Assembly (NCBI GenBank): GCA_934101275.1
Contig: CAKOQM010000003.1
Location: forward strand, 1 to 51,638
Length of the DNA stretch: 51,638 bases
Origin: an uncultured Bacilli bacterium
GTDB lineage: Bacteria; Bacillota_I; Bacilli_A; RF39; UBA660
Reading direction: 5' to 3'
The translations under genes and the position numbers were made by a program. Of the stretch, positions 1 to 7,675 are shown in pieces (position 1 is the stretch's first letter; each line of letters starts with the position of its first letter). The notes below the pieces were generated by a model that had not been told where the DNA came from, ran no database searches, and saw only the letters and a program-made list of their open reading frames with translations.

Positions 1-61
1 ACGGGTTTTAACACCCGCAGGATTTTAAGTCCTGTGCGTCTACCTATTCCGCCACTCGGGC
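1..61 (-). tRNA. tRNA-Leu(UAA), 3' part cut off by the window edge
   Basis: Read on the minus strand, the sequence begins with a typical leucine acceptor/D-arm (GCCCGAGTGGCGG). It continues with an anticodon arm CAGGA-CTTAAAA-TCCTG, giving anticodon UAA, and then a long class II variable arm. The T arm and 3' acceptor lie before base 1, so the gene is partial only because of the window edge. The 5' end at 61 assumes the usual 7-bp acceptor stem. Confidence 0.93.
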
Positions 62-127
62 AGGCACTGTCTTAACTAATAAGACTACTACATTATAATA
101 TTAAAATTTTGAATTGGCAAGTCTTTT

Positions 128-472
128 TTACTTTTTTTCTCTCATTTGGTCTAATTTTTCTTCCATCCAAATTGGTAATTGCTTTTTTAAAGGCATAAAG
201 CCATGATCTATTTCTAAATCTTTATGATTTCCATAAGGTGTATCTTTAATAGTGCAGCGAATTTTTTTGCTTTTTTCATCAACTTCTAAAATACGACAAC
301 ACACCTCTTCACCTAAAATGCCATAATCGTGAACATCTTTAACAAAATAATTACTTAATTCAGAAATATGAATAAGACCCGTATAATCATTATCAAAAGT
401 CAAAAAGATACCATAATTTTCAAAGCCACTAATCTTTCCTTTTATTAATTCGTCTTTTTGATAAATTGTCAT
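128..472 (-). CDS. S1-domain RNA-binding protein (CvfD/YugI/GSP13-like)
   Basis: A 114-residue protein with one S1/OB-fold RNA-binding domain in residues 7-75 (KGKISGFENYGIFL, then GLIHISEL, then V..RILEVDEKSKKI). This is the layout of the small Firmicutes S1 proteins YugI/GSP13/CvfD, which associate with ribosomes and affect translation or virulence regulators. The C-terminal 40 residues are charged. A GGAGG site lies 4 bases before the ATG. The gene is divergent from the NifU-like gene across a 69-base gap. Family assignment is clear; the exact orthologue is inferred. Confidence 0.85.
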   Translation of the reverse strand: MTIYQKDELIKGKISGFENYGIFLTFDNDYTGLIHISELSNYFVKDVHDYGILGEEVCCRILEVDEKSKKIRCTIKDTPYGNHKDLEIDHGFMPLKKQLPIWMEEKLDQMREKK

Positions 473-506
473 ATTTCCTCCGCCTTTTAATTATATCCAA
501 TTTTTC

Positions 507-535
507 TTTACTTGTTAAGTTAAAAATTTTATAAT
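507..535 (+). promoter_or_regulatory. Putative sigma-A promoter for the NifU-like gene
   Basis: TTTACT at 507-512 and TATAAT at 530-535 are separated by 17 bases. Transcription would start near 542, so the in-frame ATG at 542 would have no leader. This supports the downstream ATG at 560 as the real start. Confidence 0.5.
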
Positions 536-559
536 GAATAGATGAAAGGACGAAAGAGA

Positions 560-799
560 ATGGAAAATACAGACAAAACTTCCCAAATCAAAGAACTTTT
601 AGAAGACATCCGACCCTTTTTAAATATGGAAGGTGGAGACGTTGAATTTATTAAATATGAAGACGATTATTTATATGTAAAACTAACTGGTGCTTGTGCC
701 ATGTGTGGTTACCAAGATGTTACTTTAAAAGATAATATTTTAGCTTATATACAAGAAGATGTGAAAGATATTAAAGGAATTATAAATGTAGAATTATGA
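560..799 (+). CDS. NifU-like C-terminal domain Fe-S scaffold (Nfu)
   Basis: A 79-residue protein made only of the NifU C-terminal domain (PF01106). It has the expected IRPFLNMEGGDVEFI segment and the CxxC pair in GACAMCG that binds a transferable Fe-S cluster. It probably carries clusters to apo-proteins in the cytosol; the ferredoxin at 7.4 kb is a possible client in this window. An in-frame ATG at 542 would add six residues. The ATG at 560 is preferred because AAAGGA sits about 9 bases upstream and the predicted transcription start is near 542. Family certain, start probable. Confidence 0.88.
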   Translation: MENTDKTSQIKELLEDIRPFLNMEGGDVEFIKYEDDYLYVKLTGACAMCGYQDVTLKDNILAYIQEDVKDIKGIINVEL

Positions 800-1723
800 T
801 TCTTTTTTTATAAGCCAATCAACCGGTTCGATAAATACATAAGAACTCATCAGTTGGTAAGCTTCTTTTAAAAAATTTTCATAGGAGTTTGCCTTATCAA
901 CCACTTTAAAAATACAATGAACATCTTGATTATTTTCAATAACTTGCTCGTGTAAATCAAAATAATAAGTTGGATAAAGAAGGCGGGCAAAAAGCATCCC
1001 CATTTGATAAGCATCAGGTTTGACAATTTCTATATACGCTTTTAAATCAATCAAAGCATCTTTCGGACTATGAAAGAATAAAGCCTTTATATACTCAGCG
1101 ATATCTCGTTCTTTAATATCAATAACAAAATTCAAAGGATTGGCAAAATTAAGACGCAAGTTAGGATATCCTATTCGTTTATGTGCTAAAACAAAACTTT
1201 CTTTATGGTTCGGATATCTTCTTCCCATACTATTAGCATAACTAATCGCATTTTCCGCAAGTCCGACATAATAACTAAAACTGTTTAATAAGGTAGGATA
1301 ATTCTTACCCAGTTCATGTATCTGATACTCCAAATAATCAACTTTTTGACTCCATAAACTTGACCATTCATTCTTATAAGAAGAAGAAGAGAGTTTTTCA
1401 TTTAAAACATACTTCTGTTGCCAATTTATAATAGCAAACAAATCATACTCTTTATTTATATCCGTTCCTTCAACAAGCACATAATTTTTATCTTGAATCA
1501 TCGTCAAAAAAGAACCATAAACATTTTGAATAAAAGGAAAAATAGTTTCCTTACGATTTAATAGTTCTTGCATAACTTTTAAAAGAACTTCAAAATCTTT
1601 AAGAGGCCTTTTTACCAAAGTAAAAAAATAATCTTTACCATTATATTGAAAGACCGAATAATCCTTATAATCTTTTATATCAGAGACATTTAAATGATAA
1701 GCATATAAAATATTTTCTTTCAT
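794..1723 (-). CDS. Hypothetical protein, possible degenerate CotS/YsxE-like kinase fold
   Basis: A 309-residue soluble protein without a signal peptide or membrane helix. The N-terminal part (PFIQNVYGSFLT, DKNYVLVEG) and the segment LAHKRIGYPNLRLNFANPLNFVIDIKERDIAEYIK loosely resemble the N-lobe and the catalytic/metal-binding stretch of aminoglycoside-phosphotransferase-fold proteins such as spore-coat CotS and YsxE. The usual HGD and DxD residues are not clearly present, so any kinase activity is doubtful. No good ribosome binding site precedes the ATG. It is convergent with the NifU-like gene, with the ends overlapping by 6 bases. The function is not recognised; the spore-coat idea is inference. 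Confidence 0.55.
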   Translation of the reverse strand: MKENILYAYHLNVSDIKDYKDYSVFQYNGKDYFFTLVKRPLKDFEVLLKVMQELLNRKETIFPFIQNVYGSFLTMIQDKNYVLVEGTDINKEYDLFAIINWQQKYVLNEKLSSSSYKNEWSSLWSQKVDYLEYQIHELGKNYPTLLNSFSYYVGLAENAISYANSMGRRYPNHKESFVLAHKRIGYPNLRLNFANPLNFVIDIKERDIAEYIKALFFHSPKDALIDLKAYIEIVKPDAYQMGMLFARLLYPTYYFDLHEQVIENNQDVHCIFKVVDKANSYENFLKEAYQLMSSYVFIEPVDWLIKKES

Positions 1724-1734
1724 ACTTATATATA

Positions 1735-1765
1735 TGAAAAAAATCCGAGTTTCATAACCCGAATT
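1735..1765 (-). terminator. Intrinsic terminator after the Pro/Val-rich gene
   Basis: On the minus strand a 10-bp stem (arms 1742-1751 and 1756-1765, with two G-U pairs) closes a 4-base loop and is followed by seven T. It lies directly after the stop of the gene ending at 1766, so the gene at 794-1723 is probably transcribed separately or by readthrough. Confidence 0.75.
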
Positions 1766-2521
1766 TTAAGCAAGCTTTCTGGCATTATCAAAAGCATGAT
1801 TAGCAATAACTTCCGCAGCTTGAGCATTCTTTAAATGTTCTCTTGCTTCCGCTTGCAAATTAATTATTTTTTTTTTATCATCTTCAAAAGCTTGTAATTC
1901 AGCAGCCAGTTTACTTTGAAACTCATCATCCAAAGCTTTTACTTTTTGTTGATATTCAATATCAAGCTCTTGTTTTCTTTTCATATAATCTTCAAAAGAA
2001 GATAAGAAACTATAACTTACTGGAGCTTCTTCAACCATAGGTGTGACAGAAACTTCTGGTGTTATCGTACTTTCTACAACTGGTGTTTGTGGTTCTTCTA
2101 CCGTTACTGTAGGTGCGACTATTTCAGGATTTACAACAGGCTGTTCCATTACAGGAGGCACAACACCTGTCATATCCACTTTTTCATCCACAAAAGAAGC
2201 TGGATTTTCTACTACTGGTGCCACAGGTTGTTCAAAAGTTGGTGTTACTTCTGGAACAACAGGTTCCACATTAACATTAGGTGTTTCTGGAGCGAAAGTA
2301 TTTATTTGAGGAGCCGCATCAAAAGTAGGTTCTGGAATAACATTAGAAACAGCAGGTGCTTCATTCACAACAGGATGAGTTGCCTTATAGTTATTTGTAG
2401 CCGTTAACATACCATTTTTTAAAGCATCTAATTGGGTACTGTTTAAAGCTAATTTTGTTACGTCACCAATATTTTTATTAGCCGATACAACAGATTCAAT
2501 ACTTATAACTTGACTATTCAT
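1766..2521 (-). CDS. Pro/Val/Glu-rich linker protein with C-terminal coiled coil
   Basis: 251 residues in three visible parts. Residues 1-45 are a short ordered-looking head. About residues 48-165 are dominated by P, V, E and T, with repeated PVV, PEV and VEEP motifs that suggest an extended disordered spacer. About residues 170-251 are a strongly helical, charged coiled coil (EDYMKRKQELDIEYQQKVK, then an Ala-rich tail). There is no signal peptide or membrane segment. Its start overlaps the stop of the upstream DUF1292-like gene (shared TAATG), indicating coupled translation. Function not recognised; a cytoplasmic scaffold or tether is the most that can be inferred. Confidence 0.7.
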   Translation of the reverse strand: MNSQVISIESVVSANKNIGDVTKLALNSTQLDALKNGMLTATNNYKATHPVVNEAPAVSNVIPEPTFDAAPQINTFAPETPNVNVEPVVPEVTPTFEQPVAPVVENPASFVDEKVDMTGVVPPVMEQPVVNPEIVAPTVTVEEPQTPVVESTITPEVSVTPMVEEAPVSYSFLSSFEDYMKRKQELDIEYQQKVKALDDEFQSKLAAELQAFEDDKKKIINLQAEAREHLKNAQAAEVIANHAFDNARKLA

Positions 2522-2802
2522 TATGCTTCACCAACCACTTCTACACTATTTTTAATAATATCTACGATAACACTTTTAACTTCACTCCATGCTGATGTAT
2601 CTGCGATAGCTTGATACATTCCATCCTTTTCCCAAAAAAAGCCAAGTACTTGATTGCCATTATTTTCTTCATGTAAATCAACGACTAAAATAGGCACATT
2701 TTTAATATTTGGATGATTATCATCTGTACTTTTAAAATGACAAACAACATCATATTCCACTTTAGTACCATTTGGGTCTGTTAATGTAATTTTATTATTC
2801 AT
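2521..2802 (-). CDS. Small DUF1292-like protein
   Basis: A 93-residue acidic cytoplasmic protein. Its head (NNKITLTDPNGTKVEYDVV) resembles DUF1292 (YrzB/UPF0473) proteins, which start with a similar beta-hairpin. The centre (VPILVVDLHEE..QVLGFFWEK) also fits a small beta-rich fold, but the C-terminal SVIVDIIKNSVEVVGEA is not typical. DUF1292 function is unknown. A more typical DUF1292 gene lies at 10.3 kb. It is translationally coupled to the coiled-coil gene downstream and sits next to protein A, with no shown link between them. Confidence 0.6.
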   Translation of the reverse strand: MNNKITLTDPNGTKVEYDVVCHFKSTDDNHPNIKNVPILVVDLHEENNGNQVLGFFWEKDGMYQAIADTSAWSEVKSVIVDIIKNSVEVVGEA

Positions 2803-2906
2803 TCTTATTCCCTCACTATTCTGTAGAAATTATAGCAAAAAACAATTAAATAAGCAAGAGGGTTATTGTAAATCAAACACCCTCATGCCATACTTAATTG
2901 TTGATA

Positions 2907-2930
2907 ACTTGCTGACGGCAAGCTCAGCTG
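2907..2930 (-). other. Hairpin just downstream of protein A
   Basis: On the minus strand, AGCTTGC and GCAAGTT form a 7-bp stem with one G-U pair around loop CGTCA. An alternative 5-bp GCTGA/TCAGC pairing overlaps it. No T-run follows, so this is not a normal terminator. The surrounding 2900-2965 stretch is unusually GC-rich for this genome. Known DGR target genes often carry a hairpin just past the variable region; whether this is one is inference. Confidence 0.4.
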
Positions 2931-2965
2931 TTCGTAACCCTAATCGGCGAGCCTACTTATTCCCG

Positions 2966-4525
2966 CTATCCAATTTGATATGGATCTTCAGGAGTACCCT
3001 CTCCGCTTAAAATTGACATTTCCGATAACAGATAAACCGAAGGCCGCACCGCATCCAGATTGCACACAAGGCGGCCACCGACATAGCCCTCCGAGTAGAT
3101 AAGCCACCCGTTATCAAAAGAATCCGCTTGCAGAGATAGTGTCCATTGGTTAGTACTTGAATTATAAAGCCAGTCATTATTGTAACAATCACTTACTCCT
3201 TCAATTGCTCCGGCTTCACTTACTCCTGCCCAACCATTTATCAACGCTTTGGCTAAACAACTGGCTCTATTCATACTAGTACCTCCGCTTGTCGCGTAAC
3301 CGTAATCACTTGAATACATTAAACCAACTTTTCCTTGCCATTCTGTTGGTCTTCCTGTGTATACTGTCGTTCCTCTTTCATAGGTATAAAATTGACTTGC
3401 TAATCCATCTGATAAACTATCATAATTTGCTGTACCACCTAATTTCCATGTTATGGTATCTATTTGATTTTTGGCTGTCTCTGTTAAGCCATTACTTGTA
3501 AAATCACAAGAGGTTGTAGCACCATTTTTGCCAGATGGGCATGTTCCTGATGTTCTATTATAATAGGCTCCATTATTTAAAACTTCTTTTAATGTACTAT
3601 CTGTCCAGTCGTTACTTCCAAACTCACTTGTTGAACTTCCTGTTCCACTAGCCTTATTATCCCAACTATATTTTCCTAAGGAATCAGTTCGAATTAATTT
3701 CATTCTTTGTCCTTCTGGAGTATTTAAGATTCCTATAATTCTCCATCCTGCTGTTTCGCCATTAAAAGTAACATAGTTACAAGGATTGGCCCCTACATAT
3801 CTTAAATTATTATCACTTGTGCCATCATAGGCTAAAGTATAAGTACAGCTATCACTTGTTTTATTTGGAACAGTATAAACATCTGTTGATGATGAATTTG
3901 CACCACTTACTAACGATGCTATTGTTGCTGTTGCGGGTATTTTTGGTAATTCTTCAACATAACTCGTTGTAACAACTACCTTTGAACTAAACTTAGCATT
4001 TTGAACACCTTCGGTATTCATATCCACATTTTCATCTATCCATAATCTTAATGTATACGTTTTACTTTCTTTAGAATCTAAATATCCTGTTGTTAAATTA
4101 AAAGATGTTTTAGCATTATCTAAGGTTTTCGTTGTGGTTTTATAACTTGATAATAAACTTGTTGTTATTTCTGCCTCGGTATCACCTGTTTTTGATGATA
4201 TCATAGCTTTAACAGCGTCATTATTTGTTAATGTTGTTGTGTTTAAAACTTCTAAGTTAACATTAAAAGAAGCATAAGAATCACACGTATTTGTGATGGT
4301 AAATTCGTAAGGTGTTAATTTTTTTCCTTCTTCATCTAATATTGGGTAAGCCTTTTGCAAGCTAATATTGTCTTTATCTGTGAAGGTAATATTAAAACAA
4401 GATGAAACAATATCATTTTGGCCTGTTTGAGTTAAGTTTAAGACCCATAAGGCATAGGATACGCCTATAATAGCAATGATACCTATTAATAAAACAGTTA
4501 AAACTAATATTTTTCTTTTTTCCAT
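2966..4525 (-). CDS. Protein A: secreted SipW-type protein with variable lectin-like C-terminal domain
   Basis: 519 residues. Residues 5-28 are a hydrophobic leader ending in VSYALWVL, related to the SipW-cognate leaders of TasA/camelysin proteins (usually AYF). Residues about 35-195 form a beta-rich stalk with TasA/camelysin character. Residues about 205-519 form a second domain with many Cys, Gly and aromatic residues (WRIIGI, GKVGLMYSSDYGYA, CYNNDW, QWTL), ending in VRPSVYLLS. That ending resembles DUF6273/FGE-type C-type-lectin folds, including DGR variable proteins. The stalk is nearly identical to protein B at 24.7 kb, but the tip after QWTL is unrelated and GC-rich. A GGGAG site precedes the ATG. 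Likely exported and surface-displayed; the ligand is unknown. Confidence 0.72.
   Translation of the reverse strand: MEKRKILVLTVLLIGIIAIIGVSYALWVLNLTQTGQNDIVSSCFNITFTDKDNISLQKAYPILDEEGKKLTPYEFTITNTCDSYASFNVNLEVLNTTTLTNNDAVKAMISSKTGDTEAEITTSLLSSYKTTTKTLDNAKTSFNLTTGYLDSKESKTYTLRLWIDENVDMNTEGVQNAKFSSKVVVTTSYVEELPKIPATATIASLVSGANSSSTDVYTVPNKTSDSCTYTLAYDGTSDNNLRYVGANPCNYVTFNGETAGWRIIGILNTPEGQRMKLIRTDSLGKYSWDNKASGTGSSTSEFGSNDWTDSTLKEVLNNGAYYNRTSGTCPSGKNGATTSCDFTSNGLTETAKNQIDTITWKLGGTANYDSLSDGLASQFYTYERGTTVYTGRPTEWQGKVGLMYSSDYGYATSGGTSMNRASCLAKALINGWAGVSEAGAIEGVSDCYNNDWLYNSSTNQWTLSLQADSFDNGWLIYSEGYVGGRLVCNLDAVRPSVYLLSEMSILSGEGTPEDPYQIG
3041..3139 (-). other. Candidate variable region of protein A
   Basis: This covers the 33 codons from just after QWTL to the RPS of VRPSVYL. 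Twenty of the 33 end in G or C, against a strong A/T third-position bias in the rest of the gene. The residues cannot be aligned to protein B, although both flanks align. It is in the position occupied by variable regions in lectin-fold DGR targets. Unlike B it is not dominated by NNC codons, so the DGR reading is weaker here. Confidence 0.45.
3955..4522 (-). repeat. Long direct repeat, copy 1 (5' part of protein A)
   Basis: About 570 bases encoding the leader and stalk of protein A match 25774-26341 at a constant offset of 21819 bases, without indels at the points compared. Only scattered substitutions are seen. Both copies are on the minus strand, so recombination between them would delete about 21.8 kb. 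Confidence 0.85.
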
Positions 4526-4609
4526 AAATGGAACAACTCCCTTTCTCTTTAGTATGTTTTAAACTCTTTTCTATTTACACAAATTTTATATTATTTGGTA
4601 ATAATTTTT

Positions 4610-4891
4610 TTACTTTGTTTCTTTTGATAGGATAAAATATTTACAACCATAAGCACAGTAAGTATTTAAATACTCTTCTATTTTATCGACATCATTATAT
4701 TCTTTAAAATTAGGATTAGTTTTACTGTTAAAGCCTTTAAGACGTAGATGATTATATGACCAGTCACCTACAATGTAATCAAAAGATAAAAAATAGTCTG
4801 TAAAAAGTTCTTTTAAAGTTTCTTCATCAAGAGCATCGCGGTAATCTTTCATAATAAGGTATTTTTGGTTATTGAGTTCTATATACTTCAT
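4610..4891 (-). CDS. yutD: YutD family protein (DUF1027)
   Basis: A 93-residue protein matching the YutD/DUF1027 family of Bacilli. It shows the diagnostic YDYIVGDWSY-type motif (here FDYIVGDWSYNHLRLKGF) and the C-terminal EEYLNTYCAYGCKYFIL, which corresponds to the family's LEEYL.EYCNFGCAYFVL. The function is unknown; the family is cytosolic and common in Bacilli. It lies 6 bases after the gene at 4898-5728, suggesting one transcript, and upstream of protein A. Confidence 0.82.
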   Translation of the reverse strand: MKYIELNNQKYLIMKDYRDALDEETLKELFTDYFLSFDYIVGDWSYNHLRLKGFNSKTNPNFKEYNDVDKIEEYLNTYCAYGCKYFILSKETK

Positions 4892-4897
4892 AGTTAC

Positions 4898-5728
4898 CTA
4901 CCCGAGTTTCATAAAGGCTAAAGCGGTTATAAAAAGAGTCGTTACTAAAACACTTAAAAATAAGAGAAGATCAACATAACCATTACCACTTGTAAGACGA
5001 TTACCATATTTTTGATAATAAGAAATGGCTTTTAAAAGCATTTCTTCTTTGTTTTCTTCATCAGGATTAATTCTAAAGAAGTTTAAAACATTTTCATTTA
5101 CTTTTTTTAAGTCAATATCATTTAAAGCATTTACTTGGGTCATATTATACCCTAGAACTTGGTAAGCTAAAGGTGGGAAAGTAACCCGTCTTACTTCTTC
5201 GAAGGAAAAATTATGACGTGTTTCGTAGGCTATACTTTGAAAATACCCCTTTAAATAAGAAGGATTATCACCAATTAAAAATAAATTATTTTGTACCGTC
5301 TGATTGGTGTTTTCAGGAAAATACAGATAACTATTAAAAAGGGCTTCGTCATCTTTCGTTAAATGCATACTTTTTTCTTTTAATAAGTACATTTCCATTA
5401 AATATTTTTCAATGGAAATAAGTCCTTCATTCGGAATTGTTTGATTAGTTAAATTTTTTTCATATCTTAGAAAACTATCTTTAAAGTCTTCTATTTTATC
5501 TTTTGTAAAACCATATTTCATGAGGTTACTATCAAATCCCCCCATACTTTGTTCATTGCGGGTTATATAGGGATTTATAATATCAAGTTCTCCATAAATA
5601 TAAATTAAAGTTCGAATAGCTAAAACAGGAAAACGTGAAAAAGCTTCGTTATCCGGCATTTGTTTATATTTCAAATAATCTTCAATCGCTTTATTGATAA
5701 CATCATTTATAAAAGGTTTACCTATCAC
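4898..5728 (-). CDS. Hypothetical tail-anchored protein
   Basis: About 276 residues, with a GTG start at 5728 about 9 bases after AGGAAG. A GTG at 5737 would add three residues but sits too close to the same site. The body is helical and charged, with no recognised motif. Residues about 255-276 are a single C-terminal hydrophobic segment (YVDLLLFLSVLVTTLFITALAF), so the bulk should face the cytoplasm. It follows the YunB-like gene, so a role in the same envelope or sporulation setting is possible but unproven. Function not recognised. Confidence 0.65.
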   Translation of the reverse strand: MIGKPFINDVINKAIEDYLKYKQMPDNEAFSRFPVLAIRTLIYIYGELDIINPYITRNEQSMGGFDSNLMKYGFTKDKIEDFKDSFLRYEKNLTNQTIPNEGLISIEKYLMEMYLLKEKSMHLTKDDEALFNSYLYFPENTNQTVQNNLFLIGDNPSYLKGYFQSIAYETRHNFSFEEVRRVTFPPLAYQVLGYNMTQVNALNDIDLKKVNENVLNFFRINPDEENKEEMLLKAISYYQKYGNRLTSGNGYVDLLLFLSVLVTTLFITALAFMKLG

Positions 5729-5766
5729 ACCTTTCACCTTCCTATCATAGGGGTATTATAACACAA

Positions 5767-6444
5767 CTAATGAGGAAAATAAACCTCCAAAAATGCACTT
5801 TTATTTTCAAAAGAACCACCATAAAATTGCGGAACTTTACCCTCGATAACGCTAGAACTAAGCATAAGTTCATAAGAAAGGGTTTTGGCTTCTTCCATTA
5901 AAGGTGTAATAATTTGATAGTTTAATTTTACTTCTAAGACGACATTTAATAAGGCATTATTGATACCATAATCGGTTACTTTTGTTTTAACATTTGTAAA
6001 AAAAGAATTTTCTAAACGAACAATAACGGGTATTTTAGGGCCTAAAAAAGACAAATATAAATTATTCGTAAGTTGACCTAAAGGAATAAAAAGAAAAAGA
6101 TTTCCTTCTTTAAAATGAGCGTCTTTAAAGTAATCGTTATCCCCCTTTAGTTGCTCATCTAAATACTCGGTTAAGTTTTCTGATAAAGTGTAGATTTTAG
6201 AAAGATCATAATCCATACCTATAATTTCATCTTTACTATTTTCTTTTACTTTTAAAAGGTTTAAGTCTTTCGTTTCCATCATAATTTTTTTATAATTACT
6301 GGCTAAAGATTCCATATATTTATTCATCATAATTTCTGTGTAGGAAGTTATTAAAGGGCTTGTTTTGTGACTAAAATAAAGGAAAAAAAGAAAAGATGAA
6401 AAAAGGATTAAAAAAACAATTTTTATATTTAGGTACTTTTTCAT
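5767..6444 (-). CDS. yunB: YunB-like sporulation protein
   Basis: 225 residues. Residues 7-25 form one N-terminal membrane segment, with the remainder outside. The central block IPLGQLTNNLYLSFLGPKIPVIVRLENSFFTNVKTKVTDYGINNALLNVVLEVKLNYQIITP matches the YunB layout of PLG, GPKIPV, a GIN turn and a VIIPF-type strand. The ending (SSSVIEGKVPQFYGG) matches the family's VIxGKVPxxY signature. YunB is a sigma-E-controlled sporulation protein of unclear biochemical role. With spo0A at 34.5 kb, this supports a sporulating ancestry. Confidence 0.72.
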   Translation of the reverse strand: MKKYLNIKIVFLILFSSFLFFLYFSHKTSPLITSYTEIMMNKYMESLASNYKKIMMETKDLNLLKVKENSKDEIIGMDYDLSKIYTLSENLTEYLDEQLKGDNDYFKDAHFKEGNLFLFIPLGQLTNNLYLSFLGPKIPVIVRLENSFFTNVKTKVTDYGINNALLNVVLEVKLNYQIITPLMEEAKTLSYELMLSSSVIEGKVPQFYGGSFENKSAFLEVYFPH

Positions 6445-6494
6445 ACTTCATTTTATGACAAAAAAAAAATAACTTTCGTTTCCTACTCATTATT

Positions 6495-7340
6495 TTAAAA
6501 CAATCCTAAGTTTAAAAATTCATTTAAGAATAAAACAATACCTGCGATGATAAGAATGACTAAAATAACAATAATGATTTTAACAAAAATGCTGCTTTTT
6601 TCTTCGACATCATCAAAATCCGCAAAATCTTTTTTACTAAAAGACATACTGTTGGTATAAAAAGATTCATCGATATCTTCATCTAAGGCTTTATTTACTT
6701 CTTCTTTTTCATTTTCTTTCTTTTCTTCTAAAGAAGCCATTTCATCGTTAAATTCTTTCGCACCCGCGACAACCGTATTTTCATCACCTTTTAAATCACT
6801 TAAAATATTTAAAGGATTTAATTCTTCGGTTTCACTATCCATAATTTCTTTCGTTTTATTTTGGACTTCATTTAAATTTATGGTATTAATTAACTCTAAA
6901 AGTTCTTCCTTATTTTTCTTGGAAGTTTCTTTTTCTTCAGCTTCTAATTCTAAATTTTTTAATATATCATACTGTGTATCGCGAACTTTTTTTAAACGTT
7001 CTTCTTCGTAATCCACTTCTTTTTCTTGACGGGCCGCCTCTAAAATAGAATTGATATCATATTCTCTTGTTTTTTCCATTATATATTCTTCATCTTCAGG
7101 AATATCCATTTTTAAGCTTCTTCTTTGGGGGGTCGTTTGATAATTTTTTTCTAATATTTCTTTTATTTTATCAATATCCATCTGGGAATTATTATCCCCG
7201 ATAACTTTGGCATTACTAGCAATATCAAACGTATCTAATTCGGTATTTTTCATTTGTTCATATAAACTCGAATTTTTTGCTACTCTTTTAGGAATATAGT
7301 CTACAGGCTCGTCAAAACTTCTATCAACCCTTGTCATCAT
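6495..7340 (-). CDS. Acidic hypothetical protein with C-terminal membrane anchor
   Basis: 281 residues, mostly charged (E, D, K) and predicted helical or disordered, with coiled-coil propensity around residues 95-160 (EARQEKEVDYEEERLKKVR and a Glu/Lys-rich run). A single hydrophobic segment at about residues 252-275 (IFVKIIIVILVILIIAGIVLF) anchors it, leaving the N-terminal bulk in the cytoplasm. No enzyme motif is visible. It begins with MMTRVDRSFDEP, and either Met could start. It precedes the YunB-like gene by 50 bases and may be cotranscribed. Function unknown. Confidence 0.68.
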   Translation of the reverse strand: MMTRVDRSFDEPVDYIPKRVAKNSSLYEQMKNTELDTFDIASNAKVIGDNNSQMDIDKIKEILEKNYQTTPQRRSLKMDIPEDEEYIMEKTREYDINSILEAARQEKEVDYEEERLKKVRDTQYDILKNLELEAEEKETSKKNKEELLELINTINLNEVQNKTKEIMDSETEELNPLNILSDLKGDENTVVAGAKEFNDEMASLEEKKENEKEEVNKALDEDIDESFYTNSMSFSKKDFADFDDVEEKSSIFVKIIIVILVILIIAGIVLFLNEFLNLGLF

Positions 7341-7448
7341 AAATACTATCCTTTCTTAATAAATATACCATATTTTCTTGGTTTTGCAAATATTTCGTGT
7401 AGGCTTTTTCGAAAACTTGCGTTATAATAAGACCTAAAGGAGATAATC

Positions 7449-7655
7449 ATGAAAGAAATTTGTGTAAATAAAGAAGCTTGCATTGGATGCGGTGCTTGTA
7501 TTGGTATTGATGCCGAACATTTTGACTTTGACGAAGATGGTTTATCAACGGTTATTACCAATGATAATTTAGATTCTAAGGAATTACAAGATGCTATCGA
7601 AGTTTGTCCTGTGGGAGCTATTTCTATTGAAGAAAAAGATGAAAAAAAAGACTAA
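7449..7655 (+). CDS. fer: Small [4Fe-4S] ferredoxin
   Basis: A 68-residue protein with the cluster motif CIGCGACIG (Cys11, Cys14, Cys17) and the fourth ligand in CPVGAI (Cys53). This gives a single [4Fe-4S] cluster, as in Bacillus-type Fer. Acidic residues around the cluster fit a soluble electron carrier. GGAG lies 7 bases before the ATG, and a TATAAT at 7423-7428 may be its -10 box. It is a lone plus-strand gene between minus-strand neighbours. The redox partner is not apparent in the window. Confidence 0.93.
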   Translation: MKEICVNKEACIGCGACIGIDAEHFDFDEDGLSTVITNDNLDSKELQDAIEVCPVGAISIEEKDEKKD

Positions 7656-7675
7656 TCGGAAAGGATTAGTTTTTT
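7651..7675. terminator. Terminator between convergent ferredoxin and rluB
   Basis: A 7-bp stem, ACTAATC (7651-7657) with GATTAGT (7664-7670), has a 6-base loop and is followed by T on the plus strand. An A-run lies before it, so it may also work for the minus strand. It overlaps both stop codons. Confidence 0.75.

Noticed and set aside
2043..2407. Plus-strand open frames across the Pro/Val-rich gene
   Set aside because: They mirror the biased codons of the minus-strand gene and lack start signals.
7346..7561. Minus-strand 71-residue frame over the ferredoxin gene
   Set aside because: It overlaps a clear ferredoxin on the other strand, and no family or ribosome site supports it.
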